This document shows positions 1 through 8,271 of a stretch of DNA of 64,000 nucleotides, piece after piece; position 1 is the stretch's first letter, and each line of letters starts with the position of its first letter. Source of the DNA: Bradyrhizobium sp. DOA9. Its GTDB lineage: Bacteria; Pseudomonadota; Alphaproteobacteria; Rhizobiales; Xanthobacteraceae. The position numbers and the translations under genes were made by a program. The notes under the pieces were generated by a model, which was given only the letters and a program-made list of their open reading frames with translations, ran no database searches and was not told where the DNA came from. Where the stretch lies: NCBI RefSeq assembly GCF_000617845.2, contig NZ_DF820425.1, positions 5,586,741-5,650,740 on the forward strand, written 5' to 3'.

Positions 1-773
1 TCCATTTCCATCATCCGCATCTCGCGCACGCCGCGGGGCCCGGACACGCCCAGCACCTTGCCGGTCTGGTCGCCCGACAAGTCGCTGACCATGTATAGCA
101 CGGCCGGCGCGATGCCGTCCGGCCCCAGCGCCGCTCCCGGGTTCTCCTTATAGCGGGGCAGGTCTGCGGTCATGCGGGTCAGGGCGCCTGGCGCCAGCGT
201 CCAGATCCGGATGTTGTACTTGCGGCCCTCGATCGCGAGCACGTTGGACAGGCCCCAGATGCCGCCCTTGGCCGCGCCGTAATTGGTCTGGCCGAAATTG
301 CCGATCAGCCCCGAGGTCGAGGAGGTGTTGACGATGACGCCGCCGCCGTTTTCCCGCATCCAGCGAAACACCGGCAGGGTGCAACAAAAGGTGCCCTTCA
401 GATGCACCTTGATGACCTTGTCCCAGTCGGCCTCGCTGGCCTTGTGAAAGGTCTGGTCGCGGAGGATGCCCGCGTTGTTGACGAGGATGTCGGCGCGGCC
501 AAAGTGCTTGATGGCGTCGTCGAACACCGACTGGCCGCCCTCCATGGTGGAGATGTCGGCCCCGTTGGCGACCGCCTTGCCGCCCTCGGCCTTGATCGCG
601 TCCACCACCTGCTGCGCCATGGAGGTGTCGGCGCCGGAGCCGTCGCGGGGTCCGCCGAGGTCGTTGACGACGACCGAGGCCCCTTCCCGCGCGAACAGCT
701 TTGCGTAGGCCTCACCGAGCCCGCCGCCCGCGCCGGTGATCAGCGCGACCTTGCCGTCGAGTAGTCCTCCCAT
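1..773 (-). CDS. SDR family oxidoreductase, MFE-2-like (C-terminus cut by window edge)
   Basis: Short-chain dehydrogenase/reductase, probably the 3-hydroxyacyl-CoA dehydrogenase step of the neighbouring beta-oxidation-like cluster. Seen: the NAD(P)-binding motif TGAGGGLG at residues 13-20, a VVNDLGGPRDGSG stretch resembling the dehydrogenase part of peroxisomal multifunctional enzyme 2, an NNAG motif, and the catalytic YGAAK with Tyr165 and Lys169. The start is the first ATG of an open frame beginning MGGLLDGK. The gene runs off the window start, so its 3' end is not seen. It is the last visible gene of the minus-strand run thiolase, zinc-ribbon protein, MaoC hydratase, SDR. The exact acyl-CoA substrate cannot be read from sequence. 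Confidence 0.85.
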   Translation of the reverse strand, partial: MGGLLDGKVALITGAGGGLGEAYAKLFAREGASVVVNDLGGPRDGSGADTSMAQQVVDAIKAEGGKAVANGADISTMEGGQSVFDDAIKHFGRADILVNNAGILRDQTFHKASEADWDKVIKVHLKGTFCCTLPVFRWMRENGGGVIVNTSSTSGLIGNFGQTNYGAAKGGIWGLSNVLAIEGRKYNIRIWTLAPGALTRMTADLPRYKENPGAALGPDGIAPAVLYMVSDLSGDQTGKVLGVSGPRGVREMRMMEM

Positions 774-802
774 GGTGGCTCCTCCCTGTTTGTTTTTATT
801 CT

Positions 803-932
803 CTCGTGTCCCGGACGCGATGCAGCGTGCAACGCTGCTTCGCAGAGCCGGGACCCAGCTCTTGTCGGGCACTCTGGGCCCCGGCTCTGCAGCGCACCGC
901 TAAGTAGCGCTGCGCTGCGTCCGGGGCACGAG
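803..932. repeat. Long imperfect palindrome (dispersed intergenic repeat)
   Basis: The ends CTCGTGTCCCGGACGCG and the inverse GCGTCCGGGGCACGAG pair, and internal arms around AGAGCCGGG / CCCCGGCTCT add a second hairpin. It fills almost the whole gap between the MaoC gene and the SDR gene. It has no coding potential and probably forms an intercistronic RNA hairpin. Confidence 0.7.
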
Positions 933-938
933 ACCGGC

Positions 939-1799
939 CTAACCCAGCACCGTCTTGCCGTTCTTGATCACGGTCACCCCGCGCGACTTCACCTTGGCTT
1001 CGAACGAGATCACGTTACCGTCCTTCCAGAGGTCCATGGTCACGGTCTCGCCGGGATAGACCGGCGAGGAAAACCGCGCGACGTGCTGGCGGAAGGCGCT
1101 GGCGTCGTAGTCGGCATAGGTCTGGAGCACGCCGCGGCAGGTGATGCCGTAGGTGCACATGCCGTGCAGGATCGGACGGGGAAAGCCGGCCTTCCTGGCG
1201 AATTCCGGATCGGAGTGCAGCGGGTTGCGGTCGCCGCAGAGGCGATAGACCAGCGCCTGGTCGGGGCGCGTGGTGATGTCGATGGTCTTGTCGGGCTCGC
1301 GCGATGGAATCTTGTGCGGATCAGGCTGGGTCAGGTTCGGCCCGCCGAAACCGCCGTCGCCGCGGGCAAAGCGCGAGGCGACCAGGGTCGCCAGCTTCTC
1401 ACCCTTCTCGTTCTTCAGCACGGTCTGGTGAACGATGACGACGCCCTTGTCCTTGCCCTTGTCGTAGACTTCGAGCACCGAGGAGTCGGCCGTGATGTTG
1501 GCCGCGACCGGCAGCGGCTGGTGGAAGGTGATGTCGCGCTCGCCGTCGACCACCATGACGCGGTTGAGGTTCATCTCGCCGGGCCCCGAGCCCCAGGCCG
1601 CGACGGAGGCGAAGGTCGGCACCACCTTCAGCGGCCGCGGCGTGAACGTGCCCTCGTTGACGAAGGCGAGCTCGTTCTCGTCCATGGGGTCCGCGCCTAG
1701 CCCGATGCCGTAGGCATAGAGCATCACCTCGCGGTCGGTGTAGGCGTATTTCTGGCCGAGATTTTTCAGGCCTTTGAGCTCTTCGTATCTGGCGGACAT
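939..1799 (-). CDS. MaoC-family (R)-specific enoyl-CoA hydratase
   Basis: Probable 2-enoyl-CoA hydratase of the hydratase-2 (MaoC/hot-dog) type, giving (R)-3-hydroxyacyl-CoA for the adjacent SDR. Seen: 286 residues, enough for a double hot-dog fold. An N-terminal half includes LYAYGIGLGADP, and a C-terminal hydratase-2 signature reads NPLHSDPEFARKAGF followed by PRPILHG near residues 185-210. The chosen start MSARYEELKG excludes an upstream in-frame extension that runs through the zinc-ribbon gene and a repeat. The architecture matches eukaryotic MFE-2 hydratase domains. A gap of about 200 bp filled by a palindromic repeat separates it from the gene before it. Confidence 0.88.
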   Translation of the reverse strand: MSARYEELKGLKNLGQKYAYTDREVMLYAYGIGLGADPMDENELAFVNEGTFTPRPLKVVPTFASVAAWGSGPGEMNLNRVMVVDGERDITFHQPLPVAANITADSSVLEVYDKGKDKGVVIVHQTVLKNEKGEKLATLVASRFARGDGGFGGPNLTQPDPHKIPSREPDKTIDITTRPDQALVYRLCGDRNPLHSDPEFARKAGFPRPILHGMCTYGITCRGVLQTYADYDASAFRQHVARFSSPVYPGETVTMDLWKDGNVISFEAKVKSRGVTVIKNGKTVLG

Positions 1800-1850
1800 G
1801 TTGTCTGTCTTCCTCCCGGTCTCTCCGCGAGCAGCGGCGCCCGTTGATGT

Positions 1851-1996
1851 GCCCTCTCCCCTTGTGGAAGAGGGCAGCGAGAGCCGTGCGGCAAACTCAT
1901 TTGGGTGAGGGGTTGCTTCCGCACGGAAAGTCTCTCCGTGGAGAGAACCCCTCATCCGGCGCTTCGCGCCACCTTCTCCGGCAAGGGGAGAAGGGA
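1851..1996. repeat. Dispersed palindromic repeat (CCCTCTCCCC...GGGGAGAAGGG type)
   Basis: The outer arms CCCTCTCCCCTTG and CAAGGGGAGAAGGG are inverted, with an internal arm pair around GGGTGAGGGG / CCCCTCATCC. It occupies the gap between the zinc-ribbon and MaoC genes. Seen directly. That it is a repeat family in related genomes is my recollection and was not tested. Confidence 0.65.
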
Positions 1997-2002
1997 AGAA
2001 TT

Positions 2003-2392
2003 CTAGGCGACCGTGAAGAACGGCAGCGGAGCGCCATCCGTCGGCTTGAACACCACCTTCACCTTCTGGCCGATCTTCAGCTTCTCGAGATCGCAGTCGA
2101 CGAAATTGGTCTGCACCGACGGGCCCTCCTTCAGCGTGACGTAGCCGATGGCGTAGGGACCGGTCGGCGACTTCCGCATCAGGCTCCAGGTGTATATCGT
2201 GCCTTCGCCCGAGGCTTGCTCCCACACCGTCTTGTCGGAGTAGCAGAACGGGCAGATCGAGCGGGGAAAGTAATGCGCTTCGCCGCAGGCGGTGCAGCGC
2301 TTGATCATGAACTTGCCCTCTTTCGCCGCGTCCCAGAACGCTGCAGTCTCGGGGTTCGTCACGGGGGCCGGATACTTTTTCACTTCGCTCAT
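2003..2392 (-). CDS. OB-fold/zinc-ribbon (DUF35) acyl-CoA-binding partner protein
   Basis: Small thiolase partner of the DUF35 family (rubredoxin-like zinc ribbon plus OB fold). Such proteins usually associate with SCP2-type thiolases and MaoC proteins. Seen: 129 residues with zinc ligands Cys33, Cys36, Cys47 and Cys50 (RCTACGEAHYFPRSICPFC), then the OB-fold segment starting GEGTIYTWS. The ATG overlaps the stop of the thiolase gene (TGATG), indicating translational coupling and probably a stoichiometric complex. A much longer in-frame reading upstream exists only because the frame stays open across the thiolase gene. Confidence 0.88.
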   Translation of the reverse strand: MSEVKKYPAPVTNPETAAFWDAAKEGKFMIKRCTACGEAHYFPRSICPFCYSDKTVWEQASGEGTIYTWSLMRKSPTGPYAIGYVTLKEGPSVQTNFVDCDLEKLKIGQKVKVVFKPTDGAPLPFFTVA

Positions 2393-3549
2393 CACACGCG
2401 CTCCAGAATGGCCGTCGAGGCGGCGTGGCGGACGCCGAGCAGGCCGCCGGTGCCGTGGGCGATGGCGAGATCGCAATTCTTGACCTGCACCTTCGGATGC
2501 GCCTCGCCGCGCAGCTGGCGCACGGCCTCGAGGATCTTGGTCATGCCGCCGCGGTTGACCGGATGGTTGCTGCAGAGGCCGCCGCCGTCGGTGTTGAACG
2601 GCAGCTTGCCGACGCCCGAGATCAGGTTGCCGTCTGCGACGAACTTGCCGCCCTCGCCCTTCTTGCAGAAGCCGAGGTCTTCCAGCTGCATCAAGACGGT
2701 GATGGTGAAGCTGTCGTAGATCGAGGCGTATTTGATGTCCTTCGGCGTGATGCCGGCTTCCTCGAACGCGCGCGGGCCGGACCAGATTCCGGCGGAGTAA
2801 GTGAGGTCGAGATCCTTGCCGCCGCGCGGGCCCTTCATGGCTTCGCCATGGCCAATCAGGCGCACCAGCGGCTTCTTCAGGCTCTTGGCAATCTCCGGCG
2901 TCGTGACGATCATCGCGCCGCCGCCGTCGGAGACGACGCAGCAATCCATGCGATGCAGGGGATCGGAGATCATCGGCGAGTTCAGGACGTCCTCGACGGT
3001 GACGACGTCCTTGAGCATTGCATGCGGATTGTATTGCGCATGATGCGAGGCCGCGACCTTGATCCAGGCGAGTTGCTCGGAGGTGGTGCCGTAGTCGTGC
3101 ATGTGGCGCATGGCACACATGCCATAGGCATTGTGCGTGGTCGCTCCGTAAGCGGTTTCGAAATCGACCTCGGCGCCTGAAGCGCGCGGCGGCATCGCGC
3201 CGGTGCGCGGCTTGCCGGCGAGCGTCACCAGCGCGATCGAGCATTTGCCCGCGGCGATCGCCTCGGCGGCATGGCCGAGATGGATGATGTAGGAGCAGCC
3301 GCCGGTCTCGGTGGAATCGATGTGGCGAAGCTTCTTGGTGTTCAGGCCGAGATAATCGACCATCGGCCAGGCGCCGCCGGGCGCATCGCCCGCGCAGAAA
3401 TAGCCGTCGATATCGTCCTTGCTGATCCCGGCATCCTCGATCGCACCCTTGGCGACCTCGGCATGGAGCTGGGCGGTGGATTTGTCCGGCGCATGCCGGG
3501 TCGGGTGTTCGTAGATCCCGGCAATGTAGGCCTTGCCCTTGATGGTCAA
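2392..3549 (-). CDS. SCP2-type thiolase (acetyl-CoA acetyltransferase family)
   Basis: Thiolase of the SCP-x/SCP2 type, expected to cleave 3-ketoacyl-CoA. Seen: 385 residues, beginning MTIKGKAYIAGIYEHPTR. There is a candidate nucleophilic Cys85 in STETGGCSYI, the GGLCSNHPVNRGG segment, and a C-terminal AHGTGGLLG motif with the likely catalytic His. It is first in the minus-strand cluster and its stop overlaps the start of the zinc-ribbon partner. With the MaoC hydratase and SDR it supplies the hydration, oxidation and thiolysis steps. No acyl-CoA dehydrogenase or ligase is visible in the window, so the substrate (fatty acid, steroid side chain or aromatic) remains open. Confidence 0.88.
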   Translation of the reverse strand: MTIKGKAYIAGIYEHPTRHAPDKSTAQLHAEVAKGAIEDAGISKDDIDGYFCAGDAPGGAWPMVDYLGLNTKKLRHIDSTETGGCSYIIHLGHAAEAIAAGKCSIALVTLAGKPRTGAMPPRASGAEVDFETAYGATTHNAYGMCAMRHMHDYGTTSEQLAWIKVAASHHAQYNPHAMLKDVVTVEDVLNSPMISDPLHRMDCCVVSDGGGAMIVTTPEIAKSLKKPLVRLIGHGEAMKGPRGGKDLDLTYSAGIWSGPRAFEEAGITPKDIKYASIYDSFTITVLMQLEDLGFCKKGEGGKFVADGNLISGVGKLPFNTDGGGLCSNHPVNRGGMTKILEAVRQLRGEAHPKVQVKNCDLAIAHGTGGLLGVRHAASTAILERV

Positions 3550-3723
3550 ACTTCAGTCTCCGCTCGCGTCTCGTCTTAGCTTTTTGTTTGGCGCTTTTTT
3601 CTGAACCGCACCGGGGCGATTGGCAAGCGGGGAAATATTCCGCCCCACGAGAGGGTGACGGGTCGACGCGAGGGAAGCACATCCGAAATCCGGGCCCCGG
3701 ATAGGGAGCGACCCTGCCCGCGT

Positions 3724-3810
3724 CGTCGTTGCGAGGAGCCCTTGCGACGAAGCAATCCAGAGTCCCTCCGCGGAAAGATTCTGGATTGCTTCGCTGCGCT
3801 CGCAATGACG
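3724..3810. repeat. Dispersed palindrome family R1, copy 1
   Basis: Has the ends CGTCGTTGCGAG / CTCGCAATGACG and the inner arms GAAGCAATCCAGA / TCTGGATTGCTTC around AGTCCCTCCGCGGAAAGAT. Other copies lie at 9521-9600, 12597-12713 and 21196-21317. Confidence 0.85.
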
Positions 3811-4402
3811 GAGTTCGCCGATGCCGACGTCGCTGTTTCCACTCACAGCTGAAACGCAGGCACACCCCCGCATCCCCGCGGCGCGTGTCGCCCGAGTTTT
3901 GCTCCCGTCTTGCTCCCTCTCGAAACAAAGGGCGCAGGGAAGACCGGGTGCCGGCTTGGCACCCACGGTCCGCTGTGCGCAAATTGCGCGAAAAACAGGT
4001 GCACAGCGGCATACAGGTGCGGCCAAACATCCGGCCTTCCCTGCGCAGTGGCTTTACGGCTTATGTCGCGCTCTCCTCGGGGAGCGATGCACTATTGCCC
4101 CCGTCGCCTTGCGAGTGACCCGCAAGACTTGACGCACAGACCCCGGGCGTCAGGACCACACGATTTTGCCGTACGCGAGACCGCGCCCGTCGTGCACGAG
4201 ACAATCGCCCGCGCGACGCAGCCCGCGCCCACCGCCGCTCACCCCGCGTTTCGTGACGATCGCGATACGCCCCTTTGAGAGGGATGAGGTGGGGAAGCGA
4301 TACGACAATTCCGAATTTCGGTAAAGCGGAATGTTTTTCGGCAAGCGGATTGACCCATGGCGTGGGTGTTTTGCCTGACGGGTAGCGCAAGATATTGGTG
4401 CC

Positions 4403-4493
4403 GTAGGGTGGGCAAAGGCGCAACGCGCCGTGCCCACCATCTCGTCGAGATCAATCCGAAGACGTGGGCACGCTGCGCTTTGCCCACCCTACG
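4403..4493. repeat. Palindrome GTAGGGTGGGCAAAG...CTTTGCCCACCCTAC
   Basis: A near-perfect 15-bp inverted repeat, with inner arms GCGCAACGCGCCGTGCCCAC / GTGGGCACGCTGCGC. It ends 4 bp beyond the stop of the indolepyruvate oxidoreductase gene, so it may also act as its 3' hairpin. A related but diverged structure lies at 34009-34055. Confidence 0.75.
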
Positions 4494-4497
4494 AGAC

Positions 4498-7400
4498 CTA
4501 CTCCGCCGCGATCTGCCTTGGCGCCGGCGGCGGGTTGGCGAGGTCCGCAGCGAGCTGGGCATAGCGGGCCTTGGCGTCGTGCACCGCCTTCTCCTTCACC
4601 GGGCCGTAGCCGCGGATGCGGTCGGGCAGCGAGAGCAGCTCGACCGCGGTGTCGATCGTGACGGGCGACAACAGGCCGATCACGGTGGCGACGTCCTTCT
4701 CGTAGCCGGCGATGAGGTCGCGCTCGAGCTTGCGATCGGCGCTGCGGCCGAAGATGTCGAACGGTGTGCCGCGCAGGAACTTGAACTTGGTCAGCACGCG
4801 GAAGACCTTCAGCATCCACGGGCCGAAGGCGCGCTTCTTGGGGCGGCCGAGGGCGTCGAGGCCGCCACCAAGGATCGGCGGCGCGAGATTAAAGTTGAAC
4901 TTGAAGTCGCCCTCGAACTGGTCCCGAAGCTGCTGTTCGAAGGCGCCGTCGGTGTAGAGGCGCGCGACCTCGTATTCGTCCTTGTAGGCCAGGAGCTTGG
5001 CGTAGTTCACCGCGACCGCGCGCGGCAGCGCATCGCCATAGCCGCCCTTCGCGGCCGCATCGCGGACCTGGTCGACCAACTTGCGATAACGCCTGGCGAG
5101 ACGGGCGTTCTGGTAGGCGGTGAGATGCTTGGCGCGATGCTCGATGACCTCGTCCAGCGTCATGGCCTCCAGCGTCTTCGGCGCGACCACCTCGTCCGTG
5201 CCCTTCAGCATGTCGGCCAGGCGCGCAGGATCGGCGACCGCGAGACGGCCGAGGCGGAAGGCTTCCTTGTTCATCTTGATCGAGACGCCATTGACCTCGA
5301 TGGCCTGCTCGATCGCTTCCGCGGACAGCGGCAAGAGGCCCTTCTGATAGGCATAGCCCATCATCATCATGTTGGTGGCGATGGCATCGCCGAGCAGCTG
5401 CTCGGCAGGCTTGGTGAAGTCGAAGAACACCGTATCCTTGTGCAGCGCGGTTTCCAGCAACCCGTTCAGCTTGCGGGTCTGGAAGTTGAAGTCGCGGTTG
5501 AGGATGAAGTCGGCGGTGGGAATGACGTGGCTGTTGATGATGCCGTGGGTGCGGCTGGAGTCACAAAGGGTGATCGTGTCCTTGGCGACTGCGACGACTT
5601 CGTCGGCGGCGAGCACGAGATCGGCCGTGCCGGTGACGATGCGCGAGCAGGTCACCTCGGCCGGATGATCCGACAGGCGGACATGGCTGAGCACCGCCCC
5701 GCCCTTTTGCGCGAGGCCCGACATGTCGAGGATCATCGAGGCCTTGCCCTCGATATGGGCGGCCATGCCGAGCAGCGCGCCGATGGTGAGCACGCCGGTG
5801 CCGCCGACGCCGCCGACGGCGATGTTATAGGGTTTTTCCAACGTCGGGCGCGACGCGGGCTCGGGCAGCGCGCCGATGTCACCGAGATCGGCCGGCGCGC
5901 GATGGCGCGGCTTGCCGCCATCGACGGTGACGAAGGAGGGACAGAATCCCTTCAGGCAGGAATAGTCCTTGTTGCAGGACGACTGGTTGATGGCGCGCTT
6001 GCGGCCGAACTCGGTCTCCAGCGGCTCGACCGAGATGCAGTTCGACTGCACCGAGCAATCGCCGCAACCTTCGCAGACGGCCGGATTGATCATGACGCGG
6101 CGCGCCGGATCCTCCATCAGGCCGCGCTTGCGGCGGCGCCGCTTCTCGGCCGCGCATGTCTGCACGAACACGATCGCCGAGGTGCCCTTGAACTCGCGGC
6201 ACATCTTCATGACGCTGTCGAGCTCGTCGCGATGATACTTCTTCACGCTGGGCGCAATGGTATCGGCCGGGTAAGCGTCGGGGTTTTCCGAAACCAGATA
6301 GAGCTCGCGGATGCCTTCGGCGTAAAGCTGCTGGGTAATCTGCTGCGGCGAGAGATCGCCGTCATGACGCTGGCCGCCGGTCATCGCGACCGCGTCGTTG
6401 TAGAGGATCTTGTAGGTGATGTTGGCCTTGGAGGCGATCGCCTGGCGGATGGCGAGAATGCCGGAGTGGAAGTAGGTGCCGTCGCCGAGATTGGCGAAGA
6501 TGTGGTTCTCGTTGGTGAAGGGCGCGATGCCGACCCAGGGCACGCCCTCGCCGCCCATGTGGGTGAACGTCTCGGTCGAGCGGTCCATCCACAGCGCCAT
6601 GAAGTGACAGCCGATGCCGGCAAGCGCGCGGCTGCCTTCGGGCACTTTCGTCGAGGTGTTGTGGGGACAGCCGGAGCAGAAATACGGGGTTCGGGAGACA
6701 GGGGCGACCGCCTGCATCTGGGTCGCCTGGCGGCCGTTGAACCAGTCGGCCTTGACGCGGAGCATCTGTGCGATTTCAGGATTGAGATCAAGTCGAAGCA
6801 GTCGCTCGGTCAGCGAGGTCGCGAGCGAGGCGACGCTGAGCTCGGCGGCAAAGGTCAAAAAGCGCTTGTCGTGCTCGTCCATCTTGCCGACGATGCGCGG
6901 GCGCACGTCGTCGCGCCAGTTGAACAACACCTGCTTGACCTGGTTCTCGACGATCTCGCGGCGCTCCTCGATGATGAATATCTCCTCCAGGCCGACGGCG
7001 AATTCATGCACGCCTTCCGGCTCCAGCGGCCAGGGCATGCCGATCTTGTAGAGGCGAAGGCCGATTTTGGCGGCGACCTCCTCGGTGATCCCCAACTCGC
7101 GCAGCGCCTGGCGCACGTCCTCATAGCTCTTGCCCGAGGCCATGATGCCGAAGCGGGCGTTCGGCGAATCCATGGTGACGCGGTTGACCTTGTTGGCGCG
7201 CGCAAAGGCGATCGCGGCAAAGCCCTTGTAGTCCTGCAGGCGCCGGTCCTGCTCGAAGCGGTCGTCGGGCCAGCGCAAATTGAGGCCGCCAGGGGGCAGC
7301 TCGAAATCGGCGGGGATGATGAAGGGCTTCATCTCGTCGGTGAGATCGATCTCGGCGGTGGTCTCCACCGTCTCCGTGATCACCTTCATGCCGACCCAGC

Positions 7401-7989
7401 AGCCCGAATAGCGCGACATCGCGATGCCGAGCAGGCCCATCTCGATCATCTCGTGGATGCTGGACGGGTAGAGATACGGCATCAGCGCCGACATGAAGGC
7501 ATGGTCGGACTGATGCGGGACGGTCGAGGATTTCGCGCCGTGGTCGTCGCCGGCAAGGCAGAGCACGCCGCCGTTCTTGGCCGAGCCCGCGGCATTGCCG
7601 TGGCGGAACACGTCGCCGCAGCGGTCGACGCCGGGGCCCTTGCCGTACCAGATGCCGACCACGCCGTCGTATTTGGCGCCCGGCGAGAGGTTGAGCTGCT
7701 GCGAGCCCCAGACGGCGGTCGCCGCCAGATCCTCGTTCACGCCGGGCTGGAACTTGATGTTGTACTGCTCGAGATGTTTTCGCGCGGCGAAGAGCTGCTG
7801 GTCGTAGCCGCCGAGCGGCGAGCCGCGATAGCCGGAGATGAAGCCCGCGGTGTTGAGGCCGTTGGCGCGGTCGCGCCGGATCTGGGCCATCGGCAAGCGG
7901 ACCAGCGCCTGGATGCCCGTGGTGAAGACGTGTCCGGTTTCCTGGGTGTATTTTTGATCGAGACTGATCGGCCCCTGGTTGATGCCCAT
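4498..7989 (-). CDS. Fused indolepyruvate ferredoxin oxidoreductase (IorA-IorB type)
   Basis: 2-oxoacid oxidoreductase of 1163 residues converting indolepyruvate or other arylpyruvates to the aryl-acetyl-CoA in aromatic amino-acid breakdown. Domains seen in order: an N-terminal pyruvate-oxidoreductase alpha-like part (GYRGSPLGGYD). Next is a thiamine-diphosphate-binding part near residues 460-540 (GIGCHFMALW, LGDGTYFHSG). Then come Fe-S ligands near 630-690 (VCEGCGDCSVQSNC; CNKDYSCLKGFC). The gamma-type domain follows from about residue 720 (GGVGGTGVLTIGALLG; GLAQKGGAV), ending in a C-terminal extension. The start at MGINQG is preferred over an ATG six codons upstream because AAAGAGGA lies just before it. 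A possible link to indole-acetate formation is inference. Confidence 0.9.
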   Translation of the reverse strand: MGINQGPISLDQKYTQETGHVFTTGIQALVRLPMAQIRRDRANGLNTAGFISGYRGSPLGGYDQQLFAARKHLEQYNIKFQPGVNEDLAATAVWGSQQLNLSPGAKYDGVVGIWYGKGPGVDRCGDVFRHGNAAGSAKNGGVLCLAGDDHGAKSSTVPHQSDHAFMSALMPYLYPSSIHEMIEMGLLGIAMSRYSGCWVGMKVITETVETTAEIDLTDEMKPFIIPADFELPPGGLNLRWPDDRFEQDRRLQDYKGFAAIAFARANKVNRVTMDSPNARFGIMASGKSYEDVRQALRELGITEEVAAKIGLRLYKIGMPWPLEPEGVHEFAVGLEEIFIIEERREIVENQVKQVLFNWRDDVRPRIVGKMDEHDKRFLTFAAELSVASLATSLTERLLRLDLNPEIAQMLRVKADWFNGRQATQMQAVAPVSRTPYFCSGCPHNTSTKVPEGSRALAGIGCHFMALWMDRSTETFTHMGGEGVPWVGIAPFTNENHIFANLGDGTYFHSGILAIRQAIASKANITYKILYNDAVAMTGGQRHDGDLSPQQITQQLYAEGIRELYLVSENPDAYPADTIAPSVKKYHRDELDSVMKMCREFKGTSAIVFVQTCAAEKRRRRKRGLMEDPARRVMINPAVCEGCGDCSVQSNCISVEPLETEFGRKRAINQSSCNKDYSCLKGFCPSFVTVDGGKPRHRAPADLGDIGALPEPASRPTLEKPYNIAVGGVGGTGVLTIGALLGMAAHIEGKASMILDMSGLAQKGGAVLSHVRLSDHPAEVTCSRIVTGTADLVLAADEVVAVAKDTITLCDSSRTHGIINSHVIPTADFILNRDFNFQTRKLNGLLETALHKDTVFFDFTKPAEQLLGDAIATNMMMMGYAYQKGLLPLSAEAIEQAIEVNGVSIKMNKEAFRLGRLAVADPARLADMLKGTDEVVAPKTLEAMTLDEVIEHRAKHLTAYQNARLARRYRKLVDQVRDAAAKGGYGDALPRAVAVNYAKLLAYKDEYEVARLYTDGAFEQQLRDQFEGDFKFNFNLAPPILGGGLDALGRPKKRAFGPWMLKVFRVLTKFKFLRGTPFDIFGRSADRKLERDLIAGYEKDVATVIGLLSPVTIDTAVELLSLPDRIRGYGPVKEKAVHDAKARYAQLAADLANPPPAPRQIAAE

Positions 7990-8271
7990 GCTGTCCTCTT
8001 TCCACACCCTGTGCAGGTCTTGCTGACTTAAGCCGTTGCCGTCCCGTTGTTTTTAGCTAGGGCGCGCCGACCACTTGCACCACTCTATGTCGGATATTTC
8101 GCGATCCGCATCACAAATCTGGATCAAAGGGGGCGCCGCGTAAAATCGCAATTTCGTGGCCTGAAACACGCATGCAATTTTCAATTTGTGTCACCATACC
8201 CCATCGTGGCGAAATGAACTGATGCCCCTGTCATGCCTGATACGGGCGATTGGTCGCAGGAGATGCTTTCG

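Larger units (their letters stand above)
3550..4497. other. Intergenic region of about 950 bp without a convincing gene
   Basis: Lies upstream of the thiolase gene and downstream of the indolepyruvate oxidoreductase gene, so it should hold the cluster promoter. It contains a long palindromic repeat (3724-3810), a GC-rich stretch of about 430 bp (3845-4275) with several short arms but no supported reading frame, and a second palindrome (4403-4493). Open frames exist on both strands, but none has a ribosome-binding site plus recognisable protein content. Confidence 0.6.

Noticed and set aside
2393..4030. Very long N-terminal extension of the zinc-ribbon protein
   Set aside because: The frame runs through the thiolase gene in another phase and is Arg-rich noise.
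4357..8031. 1224-residue open frame on the plus strand
   Set aside because: It is the antisense shadow of the fused indolepyruvate oxidoreductase, produced by GC-rich codon bias. Its product is low-complexity (Arg/Ala/Asp/Val/Leu/His) without a recognisable domain.
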